Assembly: GCF_014337925.2 (NCBI RefSeq) | Contig: NZ_CP143423.1 | Location: 2,634,501-2,698,500, forward strand | Direction of reading: 5' to 3' | Length of the DNA: 64,000 nt | DNA from: Roseobacter fucihabitans | Lineage (GTDB): Bacteria; Pseudomonadota; Alphaproteobacteria; Rhodobacterales; Rhodobacteraceae | In this document: positions 37,701 to 47,352 of the stretch, in pieces | How positions within the stretch are numbered: the stretch's first letter is position 1 | Layout: each line of letters begins with the position of its first letter | The notes under the pieces: model-generated | What the model was told of the DNA's origin: nothing | Database searches by the model: none | Seen by the model: the letters and a program-made list of their open reading frames with translations, nothing else | Made by a program: the position numbers and the translations under genes

Positions 37701-37739
37701 ATGCTGCGCAAGCTCTTGTGTCCAGAAGTCTATCGACAT
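34728..37739 (-). CDS. Three-domain fusion: APH kinase, M23 peptidase fold, class III aminotransferase/phospholyase
   Basis: A 1003-residue cytoplasmic protein. Residues about 1-340 are an APH-type kinase with catalytic loop AIHNDANDYNILVEG and metal motif LIDLGDMCAAPRVCD, most like hydroxylysine kinase. The middle third has LytM/M23 metal ligands HLGVDIFAP and HLHFQF. The last 410 residues are a class III PLP enzyme (FVNSGSEANELALRLARAHT, CIADEVQTGLGRLG, VVLGKPIGNGHPIGV with the PLP lysine), most like ethanolamine-phosphate or phosphohydroxylysine phospholyase. Kinase plus phospholyase suggest phosphorylation then elimination of an amino alcohol in one polypeptide (inference). No signal peptide, so the M23 part is probably structural or cytoplasmic. 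Such fusions are known in alphaproteobacteria, uncharacterised. Confidence 0.88.
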   Translation of the reverse strand: MSIDFWTQELAQHWQITAQLQALDGEYDLNFLAATQDGQGYILKVMRPGCASDLIDMQIKAFDHIRQNDPTVPVPSVVRCKDGRRYAEIRDANGELRLLWVLTKRAGRCYAKIAPKSLALIQDVGAVLGRCATALKSFEHPGLLRDFKWNLTQADWFTAQIDSIQDTQRRVLIEEIGNDFRQIQTALKAMPHQAIHNDANDYNILVEGRLGADLSVSGLIDLGDMCAAPRVCDLAIAAAYIVLDHDHPERALAALVAGFHSTSPLQAREVDLIWPLLRARLAVSVVNSTLMAAQNPDDPYVTISQAPAWRFLERVHSHPNMINARLRAACGLPVTEGAERVLDWLAGQGDFAPITDMKLDEVPMGALSVEHSSEPQNPFAMTPSEAAALGGLDAQANDLWLGYYREPRLIYTDDAFRAGPFKADDRRSVHLGVDIFAPAGTSVHAPLRGQVMVAEYRSDPLDYGGMIVLRHETPQGDGFYTLYGHLDPMFLDQLQIGDWVEAGAVFCAFGAQNVNGGWAPHLHFQFLMTADGMAPSWPGVADPDDLQMWEALCPNPAVLLNLPATKLAYAAAAKSEEQTKRQRYFAGNLSLTYSEPVMVLRGWCHHLFDEWGRVYLDAYNNVPHVGHAHPRIQNVAAEQLKRINSNTRYLHPAQTAFAEKILSKLPASFEVCFFVNSGSEANELALRLARAHTGDKGMITPDHGYHGNTTGAIDISAYKFAKPGGVGQADWVELVDVADDYRGRFGRNDPDRAQQFANLVDPAIAALKTKGHGVAGFIAETFPSVGGQIIPPDGYLPKVYEKIRAAGGVCIADEVQTGLGRLGEYYFGFEQQGAVPDVVVLGKPIGNGHPIGVVVTTRHIAEAFDNGIEFFSTFGGSTLSCRIGKEVLDIVDAENLQNNAKRMGDRLMTQLRDIEQRFDTVGDVRGMGLFVGVELINPDGSESPEICAYVKNRMRDHRILIGSEGPKDNILKIRPPLTIQADDIDMIAATLEKILAEVELWQS

Positions 37740-37899
37740 GGTCTCAATCCATCTTTTTTCCCTATGTAGATGGTTGCCGCATTTCGTTCTGGATTCACAG
37801 CCAGAATGTTTGGGGTGGTGTCAAAGGTTGGATCGAGACGATGTCACATTTGACAAATCAGCGATTGATCGAAGGGCGCTGCGCACCAGAGTTGGTTGT

Positions 37900-37978
37900 G
37901 AGGGCGTGGCGGAATTGGTCTGCGCGCTCCCTTGCCAAAGCCCATGAGGGGGTCGAGAGTTATCTATCGCTCGCCCCC
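37900..37978 (+). other. tRNA-like sequence, probably degenerate
   Basis: 79 nt with tRNA-like parts: possible acceptor strands GAGGGCG/CGCCCCC (one mismatch), a D-arm GCGGAATTGGTCTGCGC very like tRNA-Leu, and CTCCC-TTGCCAA (a Gly-GCC-like loop). The anticodon stem does not close and no CCA follows. It overlaps the ldhA stop. A decayed tRNA or chance. Confidence 0.18.
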
Positions 37979-38961
37979 GGCACGCGGTAAAGAGGTTCCC
38001 CATCGCGCTGAAAACCCGTCACGTTGGCGATTGTCATCTCAGCAATGGCGGTCAGGGCCTCATGAGTAAAAAACCCCTGATGTCCGGTGATCAAGACGTT
38101 GGGAAATGTCAGCAGGCGCGCAAACAGATCGTCCGAAATGAAGCTGTTGGACAAATCCTGAAAGAAGAGATCCGCCTCCTCTTCGTAAACGTCAAGACCG
38201 ACGCTGCCGATCACGCCGCTTTTCAAACCTCCGATCATCGCGCCCGTATCTACGACCGCGCCGCGACTGGTGTTGATCAGCATTACGCCACGCTTCATCT
38301 TCGCAATTGCCACCGCATCAATCAGGTGGTGCGTCTGGGGGGTGAGCGGACATTGCAAAGTGATCACGTCGCTGAGGCCAAAAAGTTCATCAAGGCCGAC
38401 ATAGCGCACACCGAGCGCCTCGCAGGCCGGGTTCTGCACTGGATCATGGGCGAGCAGGCAGCAGCCAAAACCGTTCAGGATCCGGGCCACAACCGCGCCG
38501 ATCTGGCCGGTCCCGACAATGCCGACCGTTTTTGCGTGCAGATCAAAGCCAAGCAGCCCATCGAGCGCAAAATTCCCCTCCCGGACACCGTTATAGGCAC
38601 GGTGAGTTTTGCGATTGAGCGTTAGCATCATTGCCACGGAGTGTTCCGCGACGGCATGCGGCGAATAGGCCGGGACGCGTGCCACGACAATGCCCGCCTT
38701 ATCTGCGGCGGCAAGATCGACGTGGTTGAACCCGGCTGAACGAAGCGCGATCAGCTTGACACCGCCATCGGCCAACGCGGCGATGACCGGTTCACTGAGG
38801 TCGTCATTGACAAAGGGGCAAATGACCTGCGCACCGGCTGCAAGCGGCACGGTGTCCAGCGACAGGCGCGCGTCAAAGAAGGCCAGCTCATGCGTGTCGC
38901 CGCTCGCCTGCGCCAGGTATTTTACATCGTAGGGTTTTGTGCTGAAGACTGCGATCCGCAT
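37960..38961 (-). CDS. ldhA: D-lactate dehydrogenase (NAD-dependent, fermentative type)
   Basis: A 333-residue D-2-hydroxyacid dehydrogenase closely following E. coli LdhA along its length: [49 protein letters not shown] (NAD loop), [13 protein letters not shown] and [13 protein letters not shown] (catalytic His). It interconverts pyruvate and D-lactate. It lies 115 bp downstream of the lactate permease on the same strand, so it belongs to the lactate region. ATG at 38961. Confidence 0.93.
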   Translation of the reverse strand: MRIAVFSTKPYDVKYLAQASGDTHELAFFDARLSLDTVPLAAGAQVICPFVNDDLSEPVIAALADGGVKLIALRSAGFNHVDLAAADKAGIVVARVPAYSPHAVAEHSVAMMLTLNRKTHRAYNGVREGNFALDGLLGFDLHAKTVGIVGTGQIGAVVARILNGFGCCLLAHDPVQNPACEALGVRYVGLDELFGLSDVITLQCPLTPQTHHLIDAVAIAKMKRGVMLINTSRGAVVDTGAMIGGLKSGVIGSVGLDVYEEEADLFFQDLSNSFISDDLFARLLTFPNVLITGHQGFFTHEALTAIAEMTIANVTGFQRDGEPLYRVPGASDR

Positions 38962-39075
38962 TTACATCCCGGAGGCCGACGTATCGATGTCCGCCATATT
39001 ATTTGCGTTGTTTCTTATCGATTGGGCGCATCCCGGCGTTACGGCAGCCGGCCCGAATGCGCCCGTACCGGTTGT

Positions 39076-40743
39076 TTACAGAGCCATCACAACGACACCA
39101 ATGATCCCGGTAAAGACCAGATAATAGATCGTCGGAATGATTGTTTTCGATAATACAGCCCCTTCACGCCCCAGAAAGCCCACGGTTGCCGCCGCGGCGA
39201 CCACGTTGTGAATGGCGATCATGTTACCGGCAGCCGCACCGACCGCCTGCAGGGCTATGATCATCGGTGTCGATTGTCCCAGTTGTTCCGCCACGCCGTA
39301 TTGAAACTGGCTGAGCATCATGTTGCTGACGGTGTTGCTTCCGGCAATAAAGGCCCCCAATGCGCCCACCGTTGCGGTGAAGAACGGATAGACGTCACCG
39401 ACGACCGCTGCCAGCCAGGTCGACATGGCAACGGGCATGCTCATCAAATCCGCGGTGTTGACGCCTGAGTTAATCAGGATCCGGACCATCGGAATTGTAA
39501 AGGCCAGCACGAATCCGGCACCCACCAGCAGCTTTGCAGACTCGCCCACAGCCTCCCCGAATTGCGCAGGTTTCATGCGGTGCAACAGCACCGTCATAAG
39601 GGCGACGAAAACCAAGATGCCACCAGGCAGATAGAGCGGTTGGATGCTTGCCGAAATGCCAGTTTCGCCAAAGATATCCTTCATTCCAAAAGAGACTGAG
39701 ACCAGGAAGCTTTTGAAGTCAGGCCAGACACGGCTGAGCACCAGGATACCTGCGACCAAAATATAGGGTGTCCATGCCATCACGGAAGAAATGGGCGCTT
39801 TGTCGGTCAGTTTTTCGAGCTTGATCTCCAGATCACCAATCCACTCCGAGGGCCATTGCTCGGCGGGCGCAAAATCCCAGTTGTCCTTGGGCAGCAAAAA
39901 CCCCTTGCGCGCTGCCGTCACCACAATGGCAAGTGCAACCAACGCACCGATCAGGGAGGGGAATTCCGGCCCGAGAAAGACGCCCGCAAGCGCGTAGGGC
40001 ACCGAGAAACACGCAGCGGCAAAAAGCGCAAATGGCACAATCGACAGACCCTCCGTCCAGGATTTATGCGCGCCAAAGAAACGGGTCATCATCATCACCA
40101 TCAGGATCGGCATAAACAGCCCAACCAAAGCATGGGTCATCGCCACATTTGAGACAATAGTGCCATAGAAGGCTTCCCAGGACGATCCCTGCGCTTCAAG
40201 CTGCGCAGTCACCGCGACCTTATCCAGACCGCTTGTCACACCGATCACGATGGGTGTGCCAACCGCGCCAAATGAAACGGGCGTGCTTTGTACCATCATG
40301 CCCATGACGACAGCGGCCATGGCCGGGAACCCGATCGCCACAAGCAGGGGCGCAACGATCGCGGCGGGGGTGCCAAAACCAGACGCGCCTTCGATGAAGG
40401 ATCCAAACAGCCAGACAATGATGATCATCTGCACCCGTCGGTCCGGGCTGATCTCGGTAAACCCGGAACGGATCGTCGTGATTGCGCCGCTGTGTTTGAG
40501 CGTGTTGAGCAGCAAGATCGCGCCAAAAATGATCCACAGAACCGATACGGTGATCAACAGGCCTTGCACCGTCGATGCAGCGACACGGCTGAACGGCATG
40601 CCCCAGAAAAACAGCGCAATAAGTGCTGCGGACAGATACACCAGCGGCATCGCGTTGCGTGCCGGCCATCGCAATCCGACCAACAGGATACCGGCAAGCG
40701 CAATGGGCGCAAAAGCGAGTAAAGCTTGAATTCCTATAGACAT
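39076..40743 (-). CDS. lctP: L-lactate permease
   Basis: A 555-residue inner-membrane lactate:H+ symporter of the LctP/LldP family with about 13-14 helices. Family blocks: [35 protein letters not shown] and [21 protein letters not shown] chose the ATG at 40743 ([20 protein letters not shown]); the frame extends 29 codons upstream without a good start. It follows lutC by 188 bp, room for its own promoter. With LutABC and Dld it forms the uptake end of the lactate module. Confidence 0.95.
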   Translation of the reverse strand: MSIGIQALLAFAPIALAGILLVGLRWPARNAMPLVYLSAALIALFFWGMPFSRVAASTVQGLLITVSVLWIIFGAILLLNTLKHSGAITTIRSGFTEISPDRRVQMIIIVWLFGSFIEGASGFGTPAAIVAPLLVAIGFPAMAAVVMGMMVQSTPVSFGAVGTPIVIGVTSGLDKVAVTAQLEAQGSSWEAFYGTIVSNVAMTHALVGLFMPILMVMMMTRFFGAHKSWTEGLSIVPFALFAAACFSVPYALAGVFLGPEFPSLIGALVALAIVVTAARKGFLLPKDNWDFAPAEQWPSEWIGDLEIKLEKLTDKAPISSVMAWTPYILVAGILVLSRVWPDFKSFLVSVSFGMKDIFGETGISASIQPLYLPGGILVFVALMTVLLHRMKPAQFGEAVGESAKLLVGAGFVLAFTIPMVRILINSGVNTADLMSMPVAMSTWLAAVVGDVYPFFTATVGALGAFIAGSNTVSNMMLSQFQYGVAEQLGQSTPMIIALQAVGAAAGNMIAIHNVVAAAATVGFLGREGAVLSKTIIPTIYYLVFTGIIGVVVMAL

Positions 40744-40931
40744 ATTCTGGTCTTTCTCTGAAGAAGTTGACGCTGAGCAAACGGCTGACGCAAGGAAAGC
40801 GGGACTGGGAAAAGACCTTGAGGGTGCCAAGAGCTTTTGGGGTCCACGCAGTTACCAACGCGGGTGATGTCGCCTTCGTTCGTCAGCCAAGGTGCGCGCG
40901 CGCACGGCCTGAAGCGCGACATATTTTCGCG

Positions 40932-41585
40932 TCACGGTGGCACGATCAAAATATGCATGTGCTTTGGCCCATGCGCACCGCGAACATTTATGGCTTCGAT
41001 ATCTGCGGTGCCGCTGGTGCCAGTGACAATCGTGAGCAATCTTGATTGCGGGGCATGCGCGCCCCCCAACAGAGGCCAAAGGTCTTCGGTGTATCCGATC
41101 AAGGTGTCTGTTCTTAAAACCACAATGTGGTACATCGGCAAGAAGTTCAGAAGTATGGGGCTGTCAGCACCCGATCGGAACACCACGGAACCTGTTTCGG
41201 CAATTCCGTATTCGGCCAGTGTCACCGCACAGCCCCGGTCTTTTTCAAGATCTGGCGAACACGCGAACCCGGACCAATCCAACCCGTTCAATACAGCGCA
41301 GTTTTGCACGCAGATGTCTGTGCCCTGCCCGATCTTTTTCAAATATTCCGACACAGCCCTCGGGATATCGCGCTTGGCCGCCAACTGATCCACGGTCGCG
41401 GTGACACGTTCTGAGGTTGCTTTGGCCACGAACCGGTCGAGCAATGTCTCGCCCGCAAAACCCGGTTGGGTGACCTCTGGGTGGGCCACTAAATCTGCCG
41501 CCTCTTTGGCGATGTCCTCTGCCGGGCGCGCGGGGGATCTTTTGGCCGACCTGATTGCCCCAAAAATCAAAGCCCTGTCGCTCAT
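40932..41585 (-). CDS. lutC: L-lactate utilization protein LutC
   Basis: A 217-residue LUD-domain protein (VTLAEYGIAETGSVVFRSG; GTSGTADIEAINVRGAHGPK). One of three subunits that oxidise L-lactate to pyruvate. Its ATG overlaps the lutB stop (ATGA). Third and last of lutABC. Confidence 0.93.
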   Translation of the reverse strand: MSDRALIFGAIRSAKRSPARPAEDIAKEAADLVAHPEVTQPGFAGETLLDRFVAKATSERVTATVDQLAAKRDIPRAVSEYLKKIGQGTDICVQNCAVLNGLDWSGFACSPDLEKDRGCAVTLAEYGIAETGSVVFRSGADSPILLNFLPMYHIVVLRTDTLIGYTEDLWPLLGGAHAPQSRLLTIVTGTSGTADIEAINVRGAHGPKHMHILIVPP

Positions 41586-43006
41586 GGTCGTTTCTCCCCT
41601 GCGTGCTTTGAGGCTTTATATTGCTGCATGAAGCTGCCTTTTTCGGGCCGCGGCAAATCGCGGTATTTCACCCAGCCTCCGGCCATGGGCATACGCCGGA
41701 TACGTGTGCGCCCGAGCGACAGAAGGCGCATCCCAAACACGGCCATTCCGGTTGCAAAATGATATAATTTCGGACGGCGGGCTACAAAACGCCACGCGCC
41801 CAAAGCGAGTTTCGTCACGGGCGAGGCCAGTTTCGCTTCCCACTGGCGCGCCCTTAGATTTCGCAGCATGTCCGGCAGCGGGATATTGACAGGGCAGACC
41901 TCTTTGCAACGCCCGTTCAAAGTGCAGGCATTTGGCAGGTCCTTGGCGGCCTTCAAAGATGACAGCGCAGGGGTCAAAACCGATCCCATCGGGCCGGGAT
42001 AGACAGCACCGTAGGCATGCCCACCGATGGCGGCATAAACAGGGCAATGGTTCATACAGGCCCCACACCTGATACATTTGAGCATCGCCTGCAGGTCGCT
42101 GCCCAACATTTCGCTACGATGATTGTCAACCAGAACAATATGATAGGCCTCGGGTCCATCCGCATCACCGCTGCGTTTGGGGCCATTGTAAAAGGTCGTG
42201 TATTGAGTGATTTCGGCCCCAATGGCGGCGCGCGCCAAAAGCCGCAAAAAGACGCTGGCATGCGCCATTCCCGGAACAAGCTTTTCGATACCGGCCGTCA
42301 CGATATGCACCTTGGGCGGTGTACAGGTCAGTTCCGAATTGCCCTCGTTAGTAACGGTTACAGTCGCACCAGTGTCCGCGATCAGAAAGTTGGCTCCGGA
42401 TATGCTGACGTCCGCCGACAGGAATTTCTGGCGTAATTCACGCCGCGCAGAGCCTACCAGATCAGGAATATCATGCGTATCCGGTGCGATGTCGTGCAAA
42501 TCATCAAAGAGCTGTGCGACTTGTTCGTGGGTCTTATGCATGGCCGGCATCACGATGTGGCTCGGCGGGTCTTGTGCCAGTTGAATGATGTGCTCGGCCA
42601 GATCGGTTTCGATCCGTTCAACCCCTGCATCGCTCAGCGCTTGGGCGATGCCGATTTCCTCGCCCAGCATCGATTTGACCCGTGTGGCGGTCTTTGCTCC
42701 GGCCTGCGTGCAGATCTTTGTGACGATCCGCCGCGCCGCCTCGGGGGTTTTGGCCCAATGTACAGTGGCACCATTGGCGCGCGCGTTGGTCTCGAACATC
42801 TCAAGGTAGTGGTCCAGGTGCGCAAGCGTGTGGTCCTTGATCGCGCCAGCCCTTTCGCGGGCCGCGCCGTATTCCGCGTATTCATCGATGACTTGCCTGC
42901 GCCGCGCCTGGAGCAACCCTGTTGTGCGCGAAAGCGCGATCTTCAGATCATCATCCGCAAGGGCACGCGTCACATGTTCCTTGAACCGATCAGAGGTTTG
43001 AATCAT
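41582..43006 (-). CDS. lutB: L-lactate utilization iron-sulfur protein LutB
   Basis: A 474-residue LUD plus ferredoxin-type protein. Two cluster motifs are visible, CIRCGACMNHCPVY and CTLNGRCKEVCPVNIPLP, each followed by the expected proline. It carries electrons from lactate oxidation to the quinone pool. The ATG at 43006 overlaps the lutA stop by ATGA; the frame opens five codons earlier without reason. Confidence 0.94.
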   Translation of the reverse strand: MIQTSDRFKEHVTRALADDDLKIALSRTTGLLQARRRQVIDEYAEYGAARERAGAIKDHTLAHLDHYLEMFETNARANGATVHWAKTPEAARRIVTKICTQAGAKTATRVKSMLGEEIGIAQALSDAGVERIETDLAEHIIQLAQDPPSHIVMPAMHKTHEQVAQLFDDLHDIAPDTHDIPDLVGSARRELRQKFLSADVSISGANFLIADTGATVTVTNEGNSELTCTPPKVHIVTAGIEKLVPGMAHASVFLRLLARAAIGAEITQYTTFYNGPKRSGDADGPEAYHIVLVDNHRSEMLGSDLQAMLKCIRCGACMNHCPVYAAIGGHAYGAVYPGPMGSVLTPALSSLKAAKDLPNACTLNGRCKEVCPVNIPLPDMLRNLRARQWEAKLASPVTKLALGAWRFVARRPKLYHFATGMAVFGMRLLSLGRTRIRRMPMAGGWVKYRDLPRPEKGSFMQQYKASKHAGEKRP

Positions 43007-43782
43007 GACCCCTCCCCGCAAATACCGCCATCGCCAGCCATGCCCGCCAGAACCTCAACAGTGTGAAACGCTTTGACCTTATGCCCCTCACGCGACAGCT
43101 TGCCCGCCATATTCATCAGACATCCCAGATCACCAGCCAGCAGCGTATCCGCTTTGGTTTCCACGATGTTGCGGGTTTTTTCGGCGACGATAGCGTTGGA
43201 GATATCCGGGTATTTCACACAAAACGTGCCACCAAACCCGCAGCAGGCATCATTGTCTTTGAGCGGTGTCATCTGCAGGCCGTCAACATTTGCCAACATC
43301 GCGCGCGGCTGATCACGAACCCCCAGATCGCGCAGCCCCGAACAGCTGTCATGATAGGTCGCAAGCCCGTCATAGCGGACATCCTCGGGGTGATACCCTA
43401 TCACGTCCGACAGGAAGCTTAAAACTTCCCACGTCTTGGCGGACAAAGCGGACTGACGTTCAATCCAATCCGGCTCATCGCCGAAAACCTCGCCGAAATG
43501 CGTGCGGATCATGCTGGCGCAGGACCCAGAGGGCACCACAACATAGTCATATCGCGCAAAGCTCTCAATGATCTGCTTGGCGATGGCGCGGGTCGTCGCG
43601 TCATCACCGCTGTTAAAGGCGGGTTGTCCACAACATGTCTGGGCTGATGGCACCTCGACATCACACCCCGCCGCTTCCAATAGCTTGAGAGTGGCAAACC
43701 CGATGTTGGGTCGCATCGCATCAACAAGGCAGGTCACAAACAGACCAACGCGGGGCCTGTCTGAAGCTGTATGTTCTGTCAT
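43003..43782 (-). CDS. lutA: L-lactate utilization Fe-S oxidoreductase LutA
   Basis: A 259-residue protein with two CCG cysteine-rich domains: AQTCCGQPAFNSGD and NDACCGFGGTFCVKYPDISN. Catalytic-type subunit of LutABC. It lies 55 bp behind the phasin gene and couples to lutB by a four-base overlap. MxxxVGLFVTCLVDAMRPN is the usual start region. Confidence 0.94.
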   Translation of the reverse strand: MTEHTASDRPRVGLFVTCLVDAMRPNIGFATLKLLEAAGCDVEVPSAQTCCGQPAFNSGDDATTRAIAKQIIESFARYDYVVVPSGSCASMIRTHFGEVFGDEPDWIERQSALSAKTWEVLSFLSDVIGYHPEDVRYDGLATYHDSCSGLRDLGVRDQPRAMLANVDGLQMTPLKDNDACCGFGGTFCVKYPDISNAIVAEKTRNIVETKADTLLAGDLGCLMNMAGKLSREGHKVKAFHTVEVLAGMAGDGGICGEGS

Positions 43783-43837
43783 CCGATTTCCTTTCCGATC
43801 TATCCCGAGGCCCTGAGCCGCTGCCCCTTGACTGGTG

Positions 43838-44284
43838 TTATGACCCTTTCGAGCCCATCATGTTTTCGGCCTGGTCTTTTATGGATTCAAACGCCTTTTC
43901 ATTGGCCTCGCGCGTGGCCTCGGCCATTTTCTGCATCAGAGAAAGCGCCTGTTCCACGGCCTCATTCATCGCCTCGGTTCCGGCTTGGATCGTGGCGGGG
44001 TCACCTGCGTCTTTCAGCTTTTGTTGAGCGGGCTCGATCGCTGATTGAAAGATCTCCATCTGTTTTGCCAGCATGTCCCTATAGCCTTCGGCAGCCGCCT
44101 TATTCGCCTCTGCCATGGCTTCGAAGTTGCGCTGGTTGGTCTCAATGAACGCCGACAGATCGGGCATGCCTTTATGTGTCTGTTGCAGCGATTTCATCAT
44201 CTCTGAAGGATCAAAGACCTTTGACATCGCCTCCGGGTTGAAGGCTTTGAACATGTCCGACATATCAAATGGGGTCTTGGTCAT
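43838..44284 (-). CDS. Phasin-family protein
   Basis: A 148-residue, highly helical, Ala/Glu/Met-rich protein with the phasin plan (FIETNQRNFEAMAEANKAAA, then TEAMNEAVEQALSLMQKMAE). Phasins coat polyhydroxybutyrate granules. GAGAGGAC precedes the ATG at 44284. Its place between lpdA and lutA links the lactate/pyruvate genes to PHB storage; in Ralstonia the pyruvate dehydrogenase and PHB pathways are metabolically joined in the same way (comparison is inference). Confidence 0.85.
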   Translation of the reverse strand: MTKTPFDMSDMFKAFNPEAMSKVFDPSEMMKSLQQTHKGMPDLSAFIETNQRNFEAMAEANKAAAEGYRDMLAKQMEIFQSAIEPAQQKLKDAGDPATIQAGTEAMNEAVEQALSLMQKMAEATREANEKAFESIKDQAENMMGSKGS

Positions 44285-44322
44285 TTTTTGTCCTCTCATT
44301 GGTGTTGCATCAAAATTGGGGG

Positions 44323-46068
44323 TTAGTGGCGTTTCTTCGGCGGCATCAAATCCGTGATCGTTCCTTCATACATCTCTGCCGCAAAATTCACCGTTTCCGA
44401 GAGCGTTGGGTGGGGATGGATCGTGTGGCCCAGATCAGTCGCGTCACAGCCCATTTCGATGGCCAATGCGACCTCGGCAATCAAATCGCCCGCGTTGGTG
44501 CCCACAATGGCGGCGCCGATGACCCGATCATCGGTCGGGTCAAAGAGCACCTTTGTCATGCCTTCGGAGCGTGCATTGGACAACGCACGCCCGGATGCCG
44601 CCCAGGGAAACACGCCCTTGCCAAATTTTACGCCCTTTGCCTTGGCTTCGGTTTCCGTGATGCCGACCCATGCGACCTCGGGATCGGTATAGGCCACGGA
44701 TGGGATCACCATCGCGTCAAAGGCGCGCTTTTCACCGGCGGCCACTTCGGCGGCGACCTTGCCTTCGTGCACGGCCTTATGCGCCAGCATCGGCTGGCCA
44801 ACGACATCCCCGATGGCAAAGATATGTGGAACACCGGTGCGTTGCTGATTGTCCACGGCGATAAAACCGCGTTCATCCACGGCAACGCCAGCCGCTTGCG
44901 CATTTATCAACTTGCCATTGGGCCGGCGCCCTACGGAAACCAGGACCTTGTCAAAAGTATCACTTGTGACCTCGCCCTTGGCATCCTCGAAAGTGACCTT
45001 GAGGCCTTTCTTCTGCGCCTCCATCGCCGTCACCTTGGTTTTCAGCAAAATCTTCTCATAACGCTTGGCGATCCGCGTGTGCAGGGGCTTCACCATATCC
45101 TTATCCGCACCGGGCATCAGCTGGTCCATGAACTCCACAACCGTAATTTTGGAGCCGAGCGCATCATAGACACAAGCCATTTCCAGACCGATGATGCCAC
45201 CGCCGAGGATCAACATGCGCTTTGGAATATCGCCCAGTTCCAGCGCCCCTGTGCTGTCCAGAACCCGCGGATCATCATGCGGAATAAAGGGCAGCTCAAC
45301 GGGTTCGGACCCCGCAGCGATAATGCATTGATCAAAGCTGAGTGTCTTGGTGCCGTCGTCGCCCGTGACCTCAATCATATTGGGGCCGGTGAATGTACCC
45401 GTCCCGCTTACAACCGTGACTTTGCGCCCTTTGGCGAGCCCATCAAGACCCCCGGTAAGCTGCGCTACGACACCGTCTTTCCAACCACGCAAAGCATCCA
45501 GATCAATCTTGGGCTTGGCGAAGGTCACACCGTGGGCGGACATTTCTTCAGCTTCGGTCAACACCTTGGCCACGTGAAGGAGCGCTTTTGATGGGATACA
45601 GCCCACGTTGAGGCAAACGCCGCCCAGCGTCGGGTTGCGTTCGATGAGAACCACGTTTTTACCCAGATCAGCGGCGCGGAATGCCGCTGTGTAGCCGCCG
45701 GGTCCAGACCCCAGAACAACCACCTCGGCATGGATGTCGCCTGGGCCGGTGGCGGTAGCGGTGCCTGTTGCCGCTGTGGCCACGGGTGCCGGGGCGGCTG
45801 TGGGTGCTGGAGCAGCCGCAGCGGGCGCCTCGGCAGCCTCCGCGCCTTCAAGCACCACGATCACCGACCCTTCGGAAACCTTGTCACCTTCGGCCACCTT
45901 GATCTCTTTCACCACGCCCGCTGCCGGGGATGGCACTTCCATTGTAGCTTTGTCGCTTTCCAGCTCGACCAGCGGATCTTCGACGGCAACGGTGTCGCCG
46001 ACGCTGACCAGAATGCCGACCACGGGGACCTCTTCGAAGTCACCAATATCAGGAACTTTAATGTCCAT
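44323..46068 (-). CDS. lpdA: Dihydrolipoyl dehydrogenase with N-terminal lipoyl domain (PDH E3)
   Basis: A 581-residue E3. Residues 1-75 form a lipoyl domain (lipoyl-Lys in [14 protein letters not shown]), then an Ala/Pro linker, then the flavoprotein with redox pair [20 protein letters not shown] motif [15 protein letters not shown] and C-terminal HPHPTLSE. The fused lipoyl domain is typical of betaproteobacterial-type PDH E3. It regenerates lipoate on AceF. 12 bp after aceF. Confidence 0.95.
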   Translation of the reverse strand: MDIKVPDIGDFEEVPVVGILVSVGDTVAVEDPLVELESDKATMEVPSPAAGVVKEIKVAEGDKVSEGSVIVVLEGAEAAEAPAAAAPAPTAAPAPVATAATGTATATGPGDIHAEVVVLGSGPGGYTAAFRAADLGKNVVLIERNPTLGGVCLNVGCIPSKALLHVAKVLTEAEEMSAHGVTFAKPKIDLDALRGWKDGVVAQLTGGLDGLAKGRKVTVVSGTGTFTGPNMIEVTGDDGTKTLSFDQCIIAAGSEPVELPFIPHDDPRVLDSTGALELGDIPKRMLILGGGIIGLEMACVYDALGSKITVVEFMDQLMPGADKDMVKPLHTRIAKRYEKILLKTKVTAMEAQKKGLKVTFEDAKGEVTSDTFDKVLVSVGRRPNGKLINAQAAGVAVDERGFIAVDNQQRTGVPHIFAIGDVVGQPMLAHKAVHEGKVAAEVAAGEKRAFDAMVIPSVAYTDPEVAWVGITETEAKAKGVKFGKGVFPWAASGRALSNARSEGMTKVLFDPTDDRVIGAAIVGTNAGDLIAEVALAIEMGCDATDLGHTIHPHPTLSETVNFAAEMYEGTITDLMPPKKRH

Positions 46069-46080
46069 GTCCGCGCCCCC

Positions 46081-47328
46081 TTACAGCATCAGCCGGCGTA
46101 CATCGCCGAGCAGGTGTTTCAATGTGGCGCAGAACCGCGCGGCGAGCGCGCCATCAATGGCGCGGTGGTCATAGCTCAGCGACAGAGGCTGCATGTTGCG
46201 GGGCTGGAACGCCTCGCCATCCCAGACCGGTGCAATTTTCGAGCGTGTCAGGCCAAGGATCGCCACCTCGGGGGCATTCACAATCGGTGTGAAGGACGTA
46301 CCACCGATCCCGCCCAGCGAGGAAATGGTGCAGGTTGCCCCCTGCATATCTGCGCTCTTCAACTTGCCGTCACGAGCCTGTGCGGACAGATCGCCAAGTT
46401 CCTTCGATATCTGCACCAAACCCTTGCGATCCGCGTCCTTTATCACCGGCACCATCAAACCGTTTGGCGTGTCGGCGGCAAAACCGATGTTGAAAAAATC
46501 CTTCTTGATCAGCTTGTCGCCATCAGGATGCACGGAAGAATTCACCTCCCAATGCTGTTTGAGCGCGGAAACGGAAGCCTTGATCACAAAGCTGAGCAAG
46601 GTCACCCGGTAACCTTCGGTTTTGGCCTGGGCGTCCAGCTCCCTGCGGTATGTGTCGAGGTCGGTAATATCCGCCTCCTCATTATGCGTCACATGCGGGA
46701 TGTTCAGCCAACTGCGGTGCAGCGCGGGACCGGACAGCTTTTTGATGCGGGGCATCTCCACGTTCTCGATGGGACCAAACTTGGAAAAATCCACAACCGG
46801 GATTGGCGGGATCCCCATCCCTCCAGATTGAGCGCCCCCTCCCGCAGCAGGTGCCGTGGTGGCTTTGAGAAACTTGGTGACGTCCTCGCGCAGGATACGA
46901 CCTTTGCGGCCTGTACCATTGACTTTGGTGATGTCGATATCGAGCGTGCGTGCAAAAGCCCGGATCGAAGGCGACGCATGAGCCTTGCCAAATCCCGCAT
47001 CAGTGACCGGCGCGACAGAAGCCTGCGCAACGGGGATGTCCGGCACCGCAGCCGCCGGGGTCGCCGCAACAGGTGCGGGCGTGTCCCCGGAACCCTCTTC
47101 CTCGATGACCAGCAAAGGCGTCCCCTTCGAGACATTCTGCCCTTCGGAGATGAGGATCTCGACGATCTTGCCGGCTGCCGGACTTGGCACCTCCATCGTG
47201 GCTTTGTCGCTTTCGATCTCGACCAGCGAGTCCTCGAGCGCGACCATATCACCAACAGCAACCAGAATGCCCACAACGGGTACATCTGCAAAGTCTCCGA
47301 TATCGGGAACCGTAACTTGGGTTGTCAT
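46081..47328 (-). CDS. aceF: Dihydrolipoyl acetyltransferase (PDH E2)
   Basis: A 415-residue E2: one N-terminal lipoyl domain (lipoyl-Lys in [14 protein letters not shown]), an E1/E3-binding segment (HASPSIRAFARTLDIDIT, KGRILREDVTKFL), Ala/Pro linkers, and the catalytic domain ending in LSYDHRAIDGALAARF (HRxxDG). It transfers acetyl from lipoate to CoA. It lies 24 bp after aceE. A single lipoyl domain is fewer than in E. coli AceF, matching Ralstonia-type PDH. Confidence 0.95.
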   Translation of the reverse strand: MTTQVTVPDIGDFADVPVVGILVAVGDMVALEDSLVEIESDKATMEVPSPAAGKIVEILISEGQNVSKGTPLLVIEEEGSGDTPAPVAATPAAAVPDIPVAQASVAPVTDAGFGKAHASPSIRAFARTLDIDITKVNGTGRKGRILREDVTKFLKATTAPAAGGGAQSGGMGIPPIPVVDFSKFGPIENVEMPRIKKLSGPALHRSWLNIPHVTHNEEADITDLDTYRRELDAQAKTEGYRVTLLSFVIKASVSALKQHWEVNSSVHPDGDKLIKKDFFNIGFAADTPNGLMVPVIKDADRKGLVQISKELGDLSAQARDGKLKSADMQGATCTISSLGGIGGTSFTPIVNAPEVAILGLTRSKIAPVWDGEAFQPRNMQPLSLSYDHRAIDGALAARFCATLKHLLGDVRRLML

Positions 47329-47352
47329 ATTTCTTCTCCTTTTCCGGCGTCC

